59,835 nucleotides of DNA from Bacteroidota bacterium. Its GTDB lineage: Bacteria; Bacteroidota; Bacteroidia; 2-12-FULL-35-15. The position numbers were made by a program, and so were the translations under genes. The stretch spans positions 1 to 59,835 of the forward strand of contig CANFLQ010000006.1 of assembly GCA_947447995.1 (NCBI GenBank), read 5' to 3'. Positions 7,328 through 15,979 of this stretch are shown one piece after another (the stretch's first letter is position 1; every line of letters begins with the position of its first letter). Under the pieces are notes generated by a model. It had not been told where the DNA came from. It did no database searches and worked only from the letters and a program-made list of their open reading frames with translations.

Positions 7328-9706
7328 TTAAAATTGTATTTTATAAATAAAATTAGGAAAAAAACCAATTTGATAAGCTGTGTTTATTTGATTTTTTACA
7401 GGGTTGTATCGTTGAGCAAACACATTTTTATTATTGGTTATGTTTTGTATATCAAAAGAGATTGATTGAGAGATTTTTCTTTTTTTACTATTGACTGTAA
7501 AAGATGTTTTAAGATCTAGTCTATAAAAATCAGGATTTCGTTCACTATAAGCATAGTCGTCTGATTTTGTTATTTGTTTTTGTGCTAACTGAGAAGCTGC
7601 TAAATCAATAGGCGTGTAATATCTACCCCCGGCTTGTGTCATTTTTACACCAAACGATAATACATTACGTTTTGCTTTGCCAACTTTAAATTCCTTGCCC
7701 ATTAAAATATTATAAACGTAATTTCCATTATATGCAGTGTTATGTTCTACACCATTACTACCCTTGTATTTAGATTGATAAAGCGTACCTGTTATTAAGG
7801 CGTAATAGCCTTTACTAAAAAATTTTTCTATTGTTATTTCTGCCCCATAATTGGTTCCTGTTCCGCCATTTACTAAGTTCCCTTGGGTATTCGGGCTAAA
7901 ACTTGAACCCGTATTTAACATAGAAAAGCTACTAGGAGCAATTGTTACAGGTATGTTTGATAAAAGTTGACAATAGATTTCTGTTTTTATTCTCCAATCT
8001 TTTATTGGCAAAATATCGTATCCTAAAACAAAGTGCTGACTTTTTGTAAAACCTAACTTTTTATTTGTTTGTTCATACGTACTGTCAGCCTTTAACGACC
8101 TATAAAAATACACATCCAACGGTTGCATTTGACTGTGCATGCCATACCCTGCGCTTAGTGCACTTTTTTCGGTAAGCTGATATTTTAATCCTACACGGGG
8201 TTCAATTGTAAATGAATTATTTAATGTTAATCCTTGACTGTGAATTCCTGTGTTTAAAGTTAACTTATCGTTAAAACGATATTTAAGTTGAGCGTATCCC
8301 TGAAGTAAGTTAGTGTAATCATTGTAATTCCAATACTGACTCCAAACATTGTTTGATTCTAAAATTTTTGCATTTAAGTTCAAATTAATTACCTCTTCAA
8401 TGGCGCCAATTTTTAAAAATAATTTAGAATTAGCTTTTAAATTGTATGAACTATTTATTGAATAATGGGATTGTGTGGCTGTATTTTCATGATCACGTTT
8501 TATAACTACTGGAATTATTTTTGAAACATCGTCTTCTAAAAAATGAGTGCCATTATACGTAACTCCAATTATGGTATTGATGTATGATTTTTCATTCACT
8601 TTAATAAAATGCTTTAATCCTCCTAGTGCTATATCACTTGTAAAATAGCTATCTTTCGTGGCGTCGGCAAACAAATCGGTTGAATCAATTTTGTTATGTA
8701 AAAATTCAATTTTACTTTTTGCAAATAAACCGAATAACGTAAATCGACCAATTTTTGTTGTTCCACCATTAATTTTAAATGATAAATCTTGATAAAATGG
8801 TGTTGCTGTGGTGCCAATGGGAATGCCTATTGCTTGAGCCACACCAGTGAATGAATAACGATAAGCAAACAAATATGACGAGCCTTTGTTTTTATTAATT
8901 GGTCCTTCCGTCATTGCCTCAAGCCCTGTTAATGCACCAAGTTGAAAGGTGTGCTCTGCTTTTTCGGAATTACCCGTTCTAAAGCCTAAATCAAAAACGC
9001 CTGCATTGGCATTGCCATATTCTGCTGGAAAAGCAGAAGTAAAAAAATCGGAATTTTTAATTACGTTTGTATTGATTGCACTTACAGGACCTCCCGTTGT
9101 TCCTATTGTAGCAAAATGATTGGGATTAGGAATGTTTAGTCCTTCAATTCTCCACAATACACCTGCTGGGGAGTTTCCTCTAATAACAATATCATTTCGT
9201 GAATCGTCAGGAGAACTCACGCCTGCAAAGTTTGCGGCCAATCGCGAAGGATCTGATCGTCCACCAGCATAACGATTCACTTCCTCCATAGAAAAAGAAC
9301 GGGCGCTAACGGTGGTCATTTCATTTTGGGTTTCATTTTTTTTACTTGCACTAATTTCTACTTCATTTAAGGTACTTACATTTTCTTCCATGCCTATATC
9401 CAATACAATTTCTTTACCAGCACTTACATCAATGTTGGGCATTACAATTTCTTTATATCCTATAAATGAAATTTTTAAATCATACCTGCCAGGATTTATT
9501 TCTAGAAGCTTAAACTTGCCATCTATATCTGATACCGCTCCTTTTAATGGATTTGAATTGATAATGGAAATATTAACACCAGGCAGTGTTGTTTGCGATT
9601 GTTTATCGATAATAGTGCCCCTAATAGTTTGCATGGGGCTTTGTGCCATTACTGTAATTGAAATAAAAAACAAGGCGAATAATGGGATAAATAGTGTTTT
9701 TTTCAT
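7328..9706 (-). CDS. TonB-dependent outer membrane receptor
   Basis: A 792-residue receptor. Signal peptide at residues 1-21 (ending VMAQ), then a carboxypeptidase-regulatory-like beta domain (about 25-110: GTIIDKQSQTTLPGVNISI, GKFKLLEI, GRYDLKISFIGY), a plug (about 130-240) and a 22-strand-type barrel ending in the aromatic FIYKIQF. There is no SusD partner, which argues against a classical polysaccharide-utilisation pair. The first gene of a three-gene operon with its own kinase and regulator. The substrate cannot be read from the sequence. The ATG at 9706 directly precedes a good signal peptide. Confidence 0.92.
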   Translation of the reverse strand: MKKTLFIPLFALFFISITVMAQSPMQTIRGTIIDKQSQTTLPGVNISIINSNPLKGAVSDIDGKFKLLEINPGRYDLKISFIGYKEIVMPNIDVSAGKEIVLDIGMEENVSTLNEVEISASKKNETQNEMTTVSARSFSMEEVNRYAGGRSDPSRLAANFAGVSSPDDSRNDIVIRGNSPAGVLWRIEGLNIPNPNHFATIGTTGGPVSAINTNVIKNSDFFTSAFPAEYGNANAGVFDLGFRTGNSEKAEHTFQLGALTGLEAMTEGPINKNKGSSYLFAYRYSFTGVAQAIGIPIGTTATPFYQDLSFKINGGTTKIGRFTLFGLFAKSKIEFLHNKIDSTDLFADATKDSYFTSDIALGGLKHFIKVNEKSYINTIIGVTYNGTHFLEDDVSKIIPVVIKRDHENTATQSHYSINSSYNLKANSKLFLKIGAIEEVINLNLNAKILESNNVWSQYWNYNDYTNLLQGYAQLKYRFNDKLTLNTGIHSQGLTLNNSFTIEPRVGLKYQLTEKSALSAGYGMHSQMQPLDVYFYRSLKADSTYEQTNKKLGFTKSQHFVLGYDILPIKDWRIKTEIYCQLLSNIPVTIAPSSFSMLNTGSSFSPNTQGNLVNGGTGTNYGAEITIEKFFSKGYYALITGTLYQSKYKGSNGVEHNTAYNGNYVYNILMGKEFKVGKAKRNVLSFGVKMTQAGGRYYTPIDLAASQLAQKQITKSDDYAYSERNPDFYRLDLKTSFTVNSKKRKISQSISFDIQNITNNKNVFAQRYNPVKNQINTAYQIGFFPNFIYKIQF

Positions 9707-9976
9707 ATCAAATTATAATTTATGATACAATATTAATTGTACGTTATAAAAATGAAAATATAAAAATGGCTGAGTTGTTGTTTTTAGATGTTAAACTGTA
9801 TTGAATTTTGTGGTTAATATTAATTTGCAGATAAATTAATGTATTTTGATTACCTATTTCCCCAATTGAAGAGCGATTTAATTGCAGCGCATTTAGGCAG
9901 TCCGTTTTGCTCCATTAAAATTAAAAAAACGATACGTAAAACGTGTAGTTTTTTTTGTGTTTTAGAAACTGGAATA

Positions 9977-11818
9977 TTAAATTATCTCATATAAAGATCC
10001 TCCTTTTACAGCAAGTGAATCAACAAACTTTTCCACTTTGGAATCTTTAATTAATGGAGGTGCGTGATGAGGTTTGATGCGTGCATCAATTATTAAGGAG
10101 CCGGTACAACCCCAATGTTTATTTTCTATAAAACTATTGACACCGTAAATATCGTGGGAAGGATTGCTTCGAGTAAACGTTACCCACAAAAAATTATTCA
10201 ATGTTTTGGCAACAAAATCGCTATCGTCACAAATAATAATTAATGGAAATGCTTTTAAAAATTCATGAGTTGTAGCAGAGAGTTGATCGAACTTTTCAAT
10301 TTCGGATTGTGCATTTTGTGCATTGGTAAACTTTGGCGCATTTACTGCAAGTATACCGGGCATAACCAGTTGAGGGTTTGAAAAATTTAGGGGCAATGAA
10401 AAATCACTTGTTAAATGTGTACCTAATTCTCGTTTTTTTTCGCCTGCTGCTGCAATCACTACCTTACTTCCGCTGTTCAAATCAGTTCCGGTATAATCTA
10501 AGGTATCAATGGTTGTACGTGTATAAAAATGCAGGTCTCTTGTAAAATCAATACGTTCCAACACATGCATAAAATAATCTGCTACAGCATGCGTAGTTAA
10601 CTTTGGATTGTCCTCTCCCGCAATAATAAAAAGGTATTTAGCCAAACTCAATTGTCCTTTACCCAGTATATGATTGGCAATGGTTAAAATTTCCTGAGGT
10701 TTTCTTTCCTTGCTATAAGGCGTATAACGCTCACTGCCAATGGCAAGCAATAGCGGATGCACTCCTGAAGCATCAACTGCGTGTACATCTTTTAATCCGG
10801 GTATTTCGTTAGGTATAGCATTGCCAGTTATTTCATGTATCAAAGCACCAAAGCTGGTATCTTCTTGTGGTGGCCTGCCAACAACTGTAAACGGCCATAT
10901 TGCATTGTTGCGGTGATACACTTTATGAACGCGCATCAAAGGGAAATTATGCTTTAAACTATAATATCCCAGATGATCACCAAAAGGACCTTCGGGTTTA
11001 TTTTCATCGGGATATACTTCGCCTGTTATTACAAAATCAGCATCAGATGCAATGCAAAAACCATCGCGATAGGTATACTGAATTCTTCTGTTGCCCAATG
11101 CTCCTGCAAAGGTGAGTTCGCTCATACCTTCGGGCAAAGGCATAACAGCACCCAAGGTAAGTGATGGCGGACCACCAACAAAAACGCTCACTTTGAGCGG
11201 AATATTTTTTGCATTTGATTTTGTTTGATGCACACCAATACCGCGGTGTAATTGATAATGTAAGCCAATTTCTTTATCTTTAATATATTCGTTACCACTT
11301 AATTGAATCCGGTACATTCCTAAATTGGAATTCATTACTCCCGGTTTATCAATATCCTCGCTATATACAAGTGGAAGGGTAACAAATGCACCACCATCAT
11401 TTGGCCAACATTTAATTTGTGGCAAGGATGAAATGGTTGTTATGTTTTGTAAAACAGGATTATTAAAATTTGATTTTTTTGGTAATGCCGAAAATGCAGT
11501 TAATCCTACATTGGCATATTTAAAAGGATGTTTAAGTGCTTCTAAAGGATCATTTTTTAGATCAATTAGTATTTTTATTTTTTCGATGGTATCTCTAAAA
11601 ATAAATTTACTTCTATCCAATGAACCATATAAATTAGATACTGCTTTAAATTTGCAGTCCTTTATGTTTTCAAATAAAATAGCGGGACCATTATTTTCAT
11701 ATACACGCAAATGGATGGCAGCCATTTCTAATTCAGAATTGACTTCCTCTTTAACACGTACCAAGTGTCCGTGTTTTTCTAAATCATCTATACATGCTTG
11801 TGTACTTTTATATCCCAT
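9977..11818 (-). CDS. UbiD-family decarboxylase
   Basis: A 613-residue member of the UbiD family, which uses prenylated FMN to decarboxylate aromatic or unsaturated acids. Family landmarks are the N-terminal PAILFENI, a GMYRIQL segment, the central IPLKVSVFVGGPPSLTLGA, and EGPFGDHLGYYSL. Bacteroidota use menaquinone, so a quinone-related role is plausible, but the exact substrate is an inference. The length is above the ~490 of E. coli UbiD and matches the longer Bacteroidota forms. It is transcribed alone; no UbiX-like flavin prenyltransferase is seen in the window. Confidence 0.88.
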   Translation of the reverse strand: MGYKSTQACIDDLEKHGHLVRVKEEVNSELEMAAIHLRVYENNGPAILFENIKDCKFKAVSNLYGSLDRSKFIFRDTIEKIKILIDLKNDPLEALKHPFKYANVGLTAFSALPKKSNFNNPVLQNITTISSLPQIKCWPNDGGAFVTLPLVYSEDIDKPGVMNSNLGMYRIQLSGNEYIKDKEIGLHYQLHRGIGVHQTKSNAKNIPLKVSVFVGGPPSLTLGAVMPLPEGMSELTFAGALGNRRIQYTYRDGFCIASDADFVITGEVYPDENKPEGPFGDHLGYYSLKHNFPLMRVHKVYHRNNAIWPFTVVGRPPQEDTSFGALIHEITGNAIPNEIPGLKDVHAVDASGVHPLLLAIGSERYTPYSKERKPQEILTIANHILGKGQLSLAKYLFIIAGEDNPKLTTHAVADYFMHVLERIDFTRDLHFYTRTTIDTLDYTGTDLNSGSKVVIAAAGEKKRELGTHLTSDFSLPLNFSNPQLVMPGILAVNAPKFTNAQNAQSEIEKFDQLSATTHEFLKAFPLIIICDDSDFVAKTLNNFLWVTFTRSNPSHDIYGVNSFIENKHWGCTGSLIIDARIKPHHAPPLIKDSKVEKFVDSLAVKGGSLYEII

Positions 11819-11834
11819 AAGACCTTAATCATTG

Positions 11835-11912
11835 CCCCTCTCCAAGCCTCATCCGCCTTCGGCACCTTCTCCAGTAGGAGAAGGGAAGCGGAATCAATTT
11901 ATTAGAGGGGTA
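11835..11912. repeat. REP-like palindrome, copy B
   Basis: Composite element: CCCCTCTCC, then a GCCTTCGGC hairpin, then CCTTCTCC-agta-GGAGAAGG, closing with AGAGGGG. It lies just before the ubiD-like gene, between it and the SRPBCC gene. The inner part is most like copy D at 33646. Confidence 0.75.
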
Positions 11913-11916
11913 AAAA

Positions 11917-12303
11917 TTATTTTGCAGCTTCAAACATTTCCTGCATGGCGCCTAAATAATAGGCATCCCAACCATCCGAAATACTGTTTACAAATTTTTC
12001 GGGAACATCTTCGTGCAACAAATCAACAACCGTTTTTTTATCAATTACTTTTATGGTGAATGTAACTTTAGATGGATCTTTCCATTGATCATAACACCAT
12101 TCCTGAACCAATTTTTTATTTTTTACAACTTCCAAATTAGATCCAAACATTTGTCCGCCCCACAACGAAAATGTATCACCAACGCCGGCCCCCATTTTTG
12201 CTTCATCACCCGACCAGTCCTGAATCAAATCAGGATTTACCAATGCTTCAAATACCTCTTCGGGTGTAGCATTCATCTCATACGATTTTTGAATTATTGG
12301 CAT
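11917..12303 (-). CDS. SRPBCC (AHSA1-like) domain protein
   Basis: A 128-residue single-domain protein of the START/SRPBCC superfamily, AHSA1-like branch. It begins MPIIQKSYEMNATPEEVFEA and contains PDLIQDWSGDEAKMGAG and the W-x-D core, with a closing helix GWDAYYLGAMQEMF. These folds bind hydrophobic ligands or partner proteins; no enzyme role can be assigned. I chose the ATG at 12303; an upstream GTG at 12336 would add 11 residues that do not fit the family. It follows rlmB on the same strand with about 40 bases between, so they may be cotranscribed. Confidence 0.82.
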   Translation of the reverse strand: MPIIQKSYEMNATPEEVFEALVNPDLIQDWSGDEAKMGAGVGDTFSLWGGQMFGSNLEVVKNKKLVQEWCYDQWKDPSKVTFTIKVIDKKTVVDLLHEDVPEKFVNSISDGWDAYYLGAMQEMFEAAK

Positions 12304-12343
12304 ACTTTTAAAATATTTAATTAAATAATCATTCACTCAACTT

Positions 12344-13108
12344 TTATGCATTTACCATTCGTTGGCTTACTACTTCATACAAAATAATTCCCGTTGCCAC
12401 AGATACATTTAAGGAACCCATTTTACCTAACATGGGAATTTTTGCTTTTGCATCGGATTTTTGAAGGTACTCGTTAGAGATACCGTTTTCCTCCGAACCC
12501 ATAATGATGGCAGTAGGTACAGTAAAATCCATTTGAAAATAAAAATCGTTTGCTTTTTCGGTACAGGAAACAATTTGTAAGCCGCATTGTTTTAAAAAAT
12601 CGATGGTTGATTTTAAATTTTCTTCCCTGCACACAGGTATTTTATGCAATGCTCCTGTAGATGTTTTAATAGCATCGGCATTTATTTGTGCTGCGCCGTG
12701 AGTAGGAATAACAATAGCATTTACGCCCGAGCACTCCGCAGTACGAGCAATAGCACCAAAATTACGCACATCGGTAATTCTATCTAAAATTAATATCAAT
12801 GGATTTTTTCCAGCATCCATCAATTTTGGTAAAATATCTTTAATGTTGGAATAGCTAATTTCAGACAAATAACCAACAACGCCCTGATGATTTTTTGTAG
12901 TTAAACGGTTTAGCTTTTCCACAGGCACATATTGAAATGCAATGTTGTGTTGCTTCAACAAGCCCATTAATTCGCTGTTTAATTCGCTTTTCAAACCACT
13001 TTGAACAAACAGTTTGTCTACTTCTTTTCCGGCTCGAATAGCTTCAATAATTGGTCTTAATCCAAATATCAAACTATCCTCTTCTTTTTTTTGTTGTTTT
13101 GTTTGCAT
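12344..13108 (-). CDS. rlmB: RlmB/TrmH-family RNA 2'-O-methyltransferase
   Basis: A 254-residue SPOUT methyltransferase. An N-terminal substrate-binding domain (about 10-85, FGLRPIIEAIRAGKEVDKLF) precedes the SpoU fold. The three SpoU motifs are present: NFGAIARTA (about 117-125), IIMGSEENGIS, and the trefoil-knot LGKMGSLNVSVATGIILYE. By family, it methylates the ribose of a guanosine in 23S rRNA (G2251 in E. coli) with S-adenosylmethionine. The assignment to RlmB rather than another TrmH paralogue rests on the N-terminal domain and length. Confidence 0.87.
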   Translation of the reverse strand: MQTKQQKKEEDSLIFGLRPIIEAIRAGKEVDKLFVQSGLKSELNSELMGLLKQHNIAFQYVPVEKLNRLTTKNHQGVVGYLSEISYSNIKDILPKLMDAGKNPLILILDRITDVRNFGAIARTAECSGVNAIVIPTHGAAQINADAIKTSTGALHKIPVCREENLKSTIDFLKQCGLQIVSCTEKANDFYFQMDFTVPTAIIMGSEENGISNEYLQKSDAKAKIPMLGKMGSLNVSVATGIILYEVVSQRMVNA

Positions 13109-13149
13109 AATATTATTTTAATTCAATTTGTTGATTGATAAACTTTCCC

Positions 13150-13185
13150 TAACCTCTCACACGTTCTCGACTCCGCTCGAACTGA
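13150..13185. repeat. Palindromic TTCTCGACTCCGCTCGAA element
   Basis: The intergenic stretch upstream of rlmB carries GTTCTCGACTCCGCTCGAACTGAC, a short imperfect palindrome of a type often dispersed in Bacteroidota intergenic DNA. Only one copy is visible in this window. Confidence 0.45.
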
Positions 13186-13211
13186 CAACACACACTTGAT
13201 TACAAGAAAAT

Positions 13212-14474
13212 CTAATCCTGTGTAAACGCCCTGCCCTGCCTCCAGGCATCCACCGACATAAACCACGACTGCTTATAAAAAGCAGAACGCTCCAAAATAT
13301 AATCGTTATCCGTAAAAGGGTTATTCACTTTTACGAACGTGTAAGTAGTGGAATTTACATTATTCTCCTCTCCATAGGTCCATGTTTCGGTATGATCGGT
13401 ATGATAAATAAGGTTAGGTGAACCATAGATTAAAAAGATCATTCCCCGATCTGTTTTCCATCCTTCAATATAGGATGAAAAATAATTGTTTGCTTCCTGA
13501 ACACGACCATAATATTTTTTAATCAAACCTCTTGCCCTATCGTGATTGCCTGTATTGTTCAACCAAAATTTATCCAGTGCTGCTTTTTTATTTGGATTTG
13601 CAATAAGCTCATTATACTCAGCTCTGGAAGTAATATACCGCAATGGGGGAATCATATCTTCGGCTTTTTTAATGTCAGGAAAATTCCCTGAAAAATTATA
13701 TAACGTAAATCCATCATGGGAAGTGGAGTCATATTGAAAATGATAAAAACCTTTTTGGGTTGCCGCAAAATCAATCACCCCATCGGATGATAACTCCAGG
13801 ATAAATAAACTATCTTCACGATACTGAAACGGTTTTAATGTAAATTCTGAAAAGGGCGGAGCAGCTATAGGAAAATCACGGTTATAATAGCGAACATATA
13901 TTTTTGAAGGCGCTCTCACTTTATAAATAATTCTTAGCTTTTCGCCAAGCTTTGTATAATTATGAAACAAAGGCAAATCCGTTTCAGCGGATTTGACCAA
14001 AAAATTTTGACGATTTATTTCATTATCTTTTTGGATAAAAATGATTTTTATTATACTGTTATTTCTATTCAAATCATTTACGGTAACGTGCAGATAATAA
14101 TTATTGGTTTTTCTGGCAAAAAAATTAATTTTTCCAACGAGAAATTTATCAGCGTTATCGTTGTTTATATCTACCAATCTAAACGAAGATGTATCTGATA
14201 CACTCTTTGATTCATCATCCAATAATTGATATGATATGAGAACGTTGCAGGAAAAATTAATTCCATCGGTACGTGAATACAACAATTCCTTACTATTAAT
14301 TTTAAAATGTAATTCGGATATTATGTCACTCAGATGAAATATTTCAAATTCGGGATGTATTGTATTTACATCTTTTTTATAGGGTGATACTTTTGCACTG
14401 GAAACAGGCTTACGCGGTGTTGAACAGGACAGTACCATCAATATTATGGATAGATATAAAAGTAGTTTTTTCAT
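13212..14474 (-). CDS. GWxTD-domain lipoprotein
   Basis: A 420-residue lipoprotein with lipobox LMVLSC (C17). The C-terminal third carries the GWxTD domain: residues 338-344 are GWKTDRG followed by MIFLIYGSPN and an HTETWTY segment. GWxTD proteins are common in Bacteroidota, have no established function and are probably exposed on or attached to the outer membrane. The N-terminal 280 residues look like beta-sandwich modules. The start overlaps the stop of the rmuC gene by one base, so the two are cotranscribed. Confidence 0.88.
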   Translation of the reverse strand: MKKLLLYLSIILMVLSCSTPRKPVSSAKVSPYKKDVNTIHPEFEIFHLSDIISELHFKINSKELLYSRTDGINFSCNVLISYQLLDDESKSVSDTSSFRLVDINNDNADKFLVGKINFFARKTNNYYLHVTVNDLNRNNSIIKIIFIQKDNEINRQNFLVKSAETDLPLFHNYTKLGEKLRIIYKVRAPSKIYVRYYNRDFPIAAPPFSEFTLKPFQYREDSLFILELSSDGVIDFAATQKGFYHFQYDSTSHDGFTLYNFSGNFPDIKKAEDMIPPLRYITSRAEYNELIANPNKKAALDKFWLNNTGNHDRARGLIKKYYGRVQEANNYFSSYIEGWKTDRGMIFLIYGSPNLIYHTDHTETWTYGEENNVNSTTYTFVKVNNPFTDNDYILERSAFYKQSWFMSVDAWRQGRAFTQD

Positions 14475-15895
14475 TACAGATCAGTATCTCCCATTAATTG
14501 AACAGATTCATCATTTTCTATGAATTTAGAAGATATGTGTTTGGTAGTTTTTGCTCCCAATTTCTCAATGTCTTGCGCTCTTTTTACTAAATTACCCGAA
14601 CCTTTGTGCAATTTATTTATTGCACTTTCATAAGATGTTTTTGATGAGTCGATGCTTTTGCCAATTTTATCCATATCTTCAATAAAACCGACAAATTTAT
14701 CATATAAAGCACCGCTTTGTTTTGCAATTTCTATGGCATTTTTTGTTTGGCGTTCCTGTTTCCAAACCGAAGCAATGGTGCGTAATGTTGCCAACAAGGT
14801 AGAAGGACTTACAATTACAATTTTTCTATCCCATGCAAAGTTAAACATCTCCTGATCGGCCTGAACAGCAATGCTAAACGATGATTCAATAGGAATAAAC
14901 AACAATACAAAATCAGGGGTATTAAAATCGGTAGAACTTTGATATTTTTTTTCGCTCAATAATTTTATATGACTTCTTACAGATATTAAATGTTCTTTTA
15001 CAAAACGCTCCCTGTCTTCATCATTTGCTGCATTTACACATGCTTCATACGCCAACAATGAAACTTTAGAATCAATAATAATGTGTTTATTATCGGGTAA
15101 CATAATCACTGCATCGGGCTGAATGCGTTTCCCTTCATCGTTATTGGTACTAAATTGCAAACGGTATTCCTGATCTTTTACCAAACCGGAACGTTCTAAA
15201 ATTTTCTCTAAAATAAGTTCGCCCCAATTGCCTTGCTTTTTATTTTCGCCTTTCAATGCTTTTGCCAGATTGTTGGCATCTTCACTTACTTGTTTATTTA
15301 GATCAATTAAATTCTTAATCTCTGTTTTTAAAGTAACACGTTCATCTGACTCTGCTTTATAAGCCTTTTCAACTTTATCTTCAAAGTCCTTTATTTTTTC
15401 TTTCAGAGGATTTAAAATACTATCGAGATTAATTTTATTTTGATCTGTAAATTTTTTAGATTTTTCATCCAATATTTTGTTGGCAATATTTTCAAACTCT
15501 GTAGTATATTTTTTATTGATGTTTTCAAGTTCCGATTTAAGTGTGTTGTATTTATCGTCCTGAGCACTAAACTTTTCAATTGATGCGGCAATACGCGATT
15601 CTGCTTTACTCAGCTTTTCTTTTTCAACATTTATTTCAGCAGCATATTTATCGCGTTCACGGTTTAAATCTTGATTTGATTGCTCTTTTGCATTTTTAAG
15701 TTCGGAGCTTAAACGTGCTACTTCTTTTTCGGTATTGTTTAAATTTGTTGCAAGTACCAATTTATCTTTTTCCAGCACCACAATTTTCGAATCCAATACA
15801 GAAGTATCTGGCGCAACATTTTGTTTTGATTTCAACATCAAAAATGCGATAACGCCACCAAAAATACAACCTACTACTATAAATAAAAACTCCAT
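14474..15895 (-). CDS. rmuC: RmuC-family DNA recombination protein
   Basis: A 473-residue protein: one N-terminal membrane helix (about 2-20), a long coiled coil (about 30-200), then the RmuC nuclease-like domain (about 205-440) with GNWGELILEKILERSGL, the PDAVIMLPDNKHIIIDSKVSL core and LLFIPIESSF. RmuC limits inversions at short inverted repeats in E. coli, which is notable in a region with many palindromic repeats. The core contains the D-x-K-type element IIDSKVS. It is upstream of, and overlaps, the GWxTD gene by one base. Confidence 0.9.
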   Translation of the reverse strand: MEFLFIVVGCIFGGVIAFLMLKSKQNVAPDTSVLDSKIVVLEKDKLVLATNLNNTEKEVARLSSELKNAKEQSNQDLNRERDKYAAEINVEKEKLSKAESRIAASIEKFSAQDDKYNTLKSELENINKKYTTEFENIANKILDEKSKKFTDQNKINLDSILNPLKEKIKDFEDKVEKAYKAESDERVTLKTEIKNLIDLNKQVSEDANNLAKALKGENKKQGNWGELILEKILERSGLVKDQEYRLQFSTNNDEGKRIQPDAVIMLPDNKHIIIDSKVSLLAYEACVNAANDEDRERFVKEHLISVRSHIKLLSEKKYQSSTDFNTPDFVLLFIPIESSFSIAVQADQEMFNFAWDRKIVIVSPSTLLATLRTIASVWKQERQTKNAIEIAKQSGALYDKFVGFIEDMDKIGKSIDSSKTSYESAINKLHKGSGNLVKRAQDIEKLGAKTTKHISSKFIENDESVQLMGDTDL

Positions 15896-15979
15896 TGATA
15901 TTTAATTTTATCGAACGCTAATTTAAGGATTAATTTGCTTGTTTAGGTATAGGAATAGCAGTTTATCCAATTTAACAAA

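Noticed and set aside
9839..9994. A 51-codon plus-strand frame between the TonB receptor and the UbiD-like gene
   Set aside because: It overlaps the end of the UbiD-like gene, has no family-like features and no good promoter.
11832..12059. Plus-strand frame beginning MPLSKPHPPSAPSPVGEG
   Set aside because: It is a translation of REP-like copy B and of the antisense of the SRPBCC gene.
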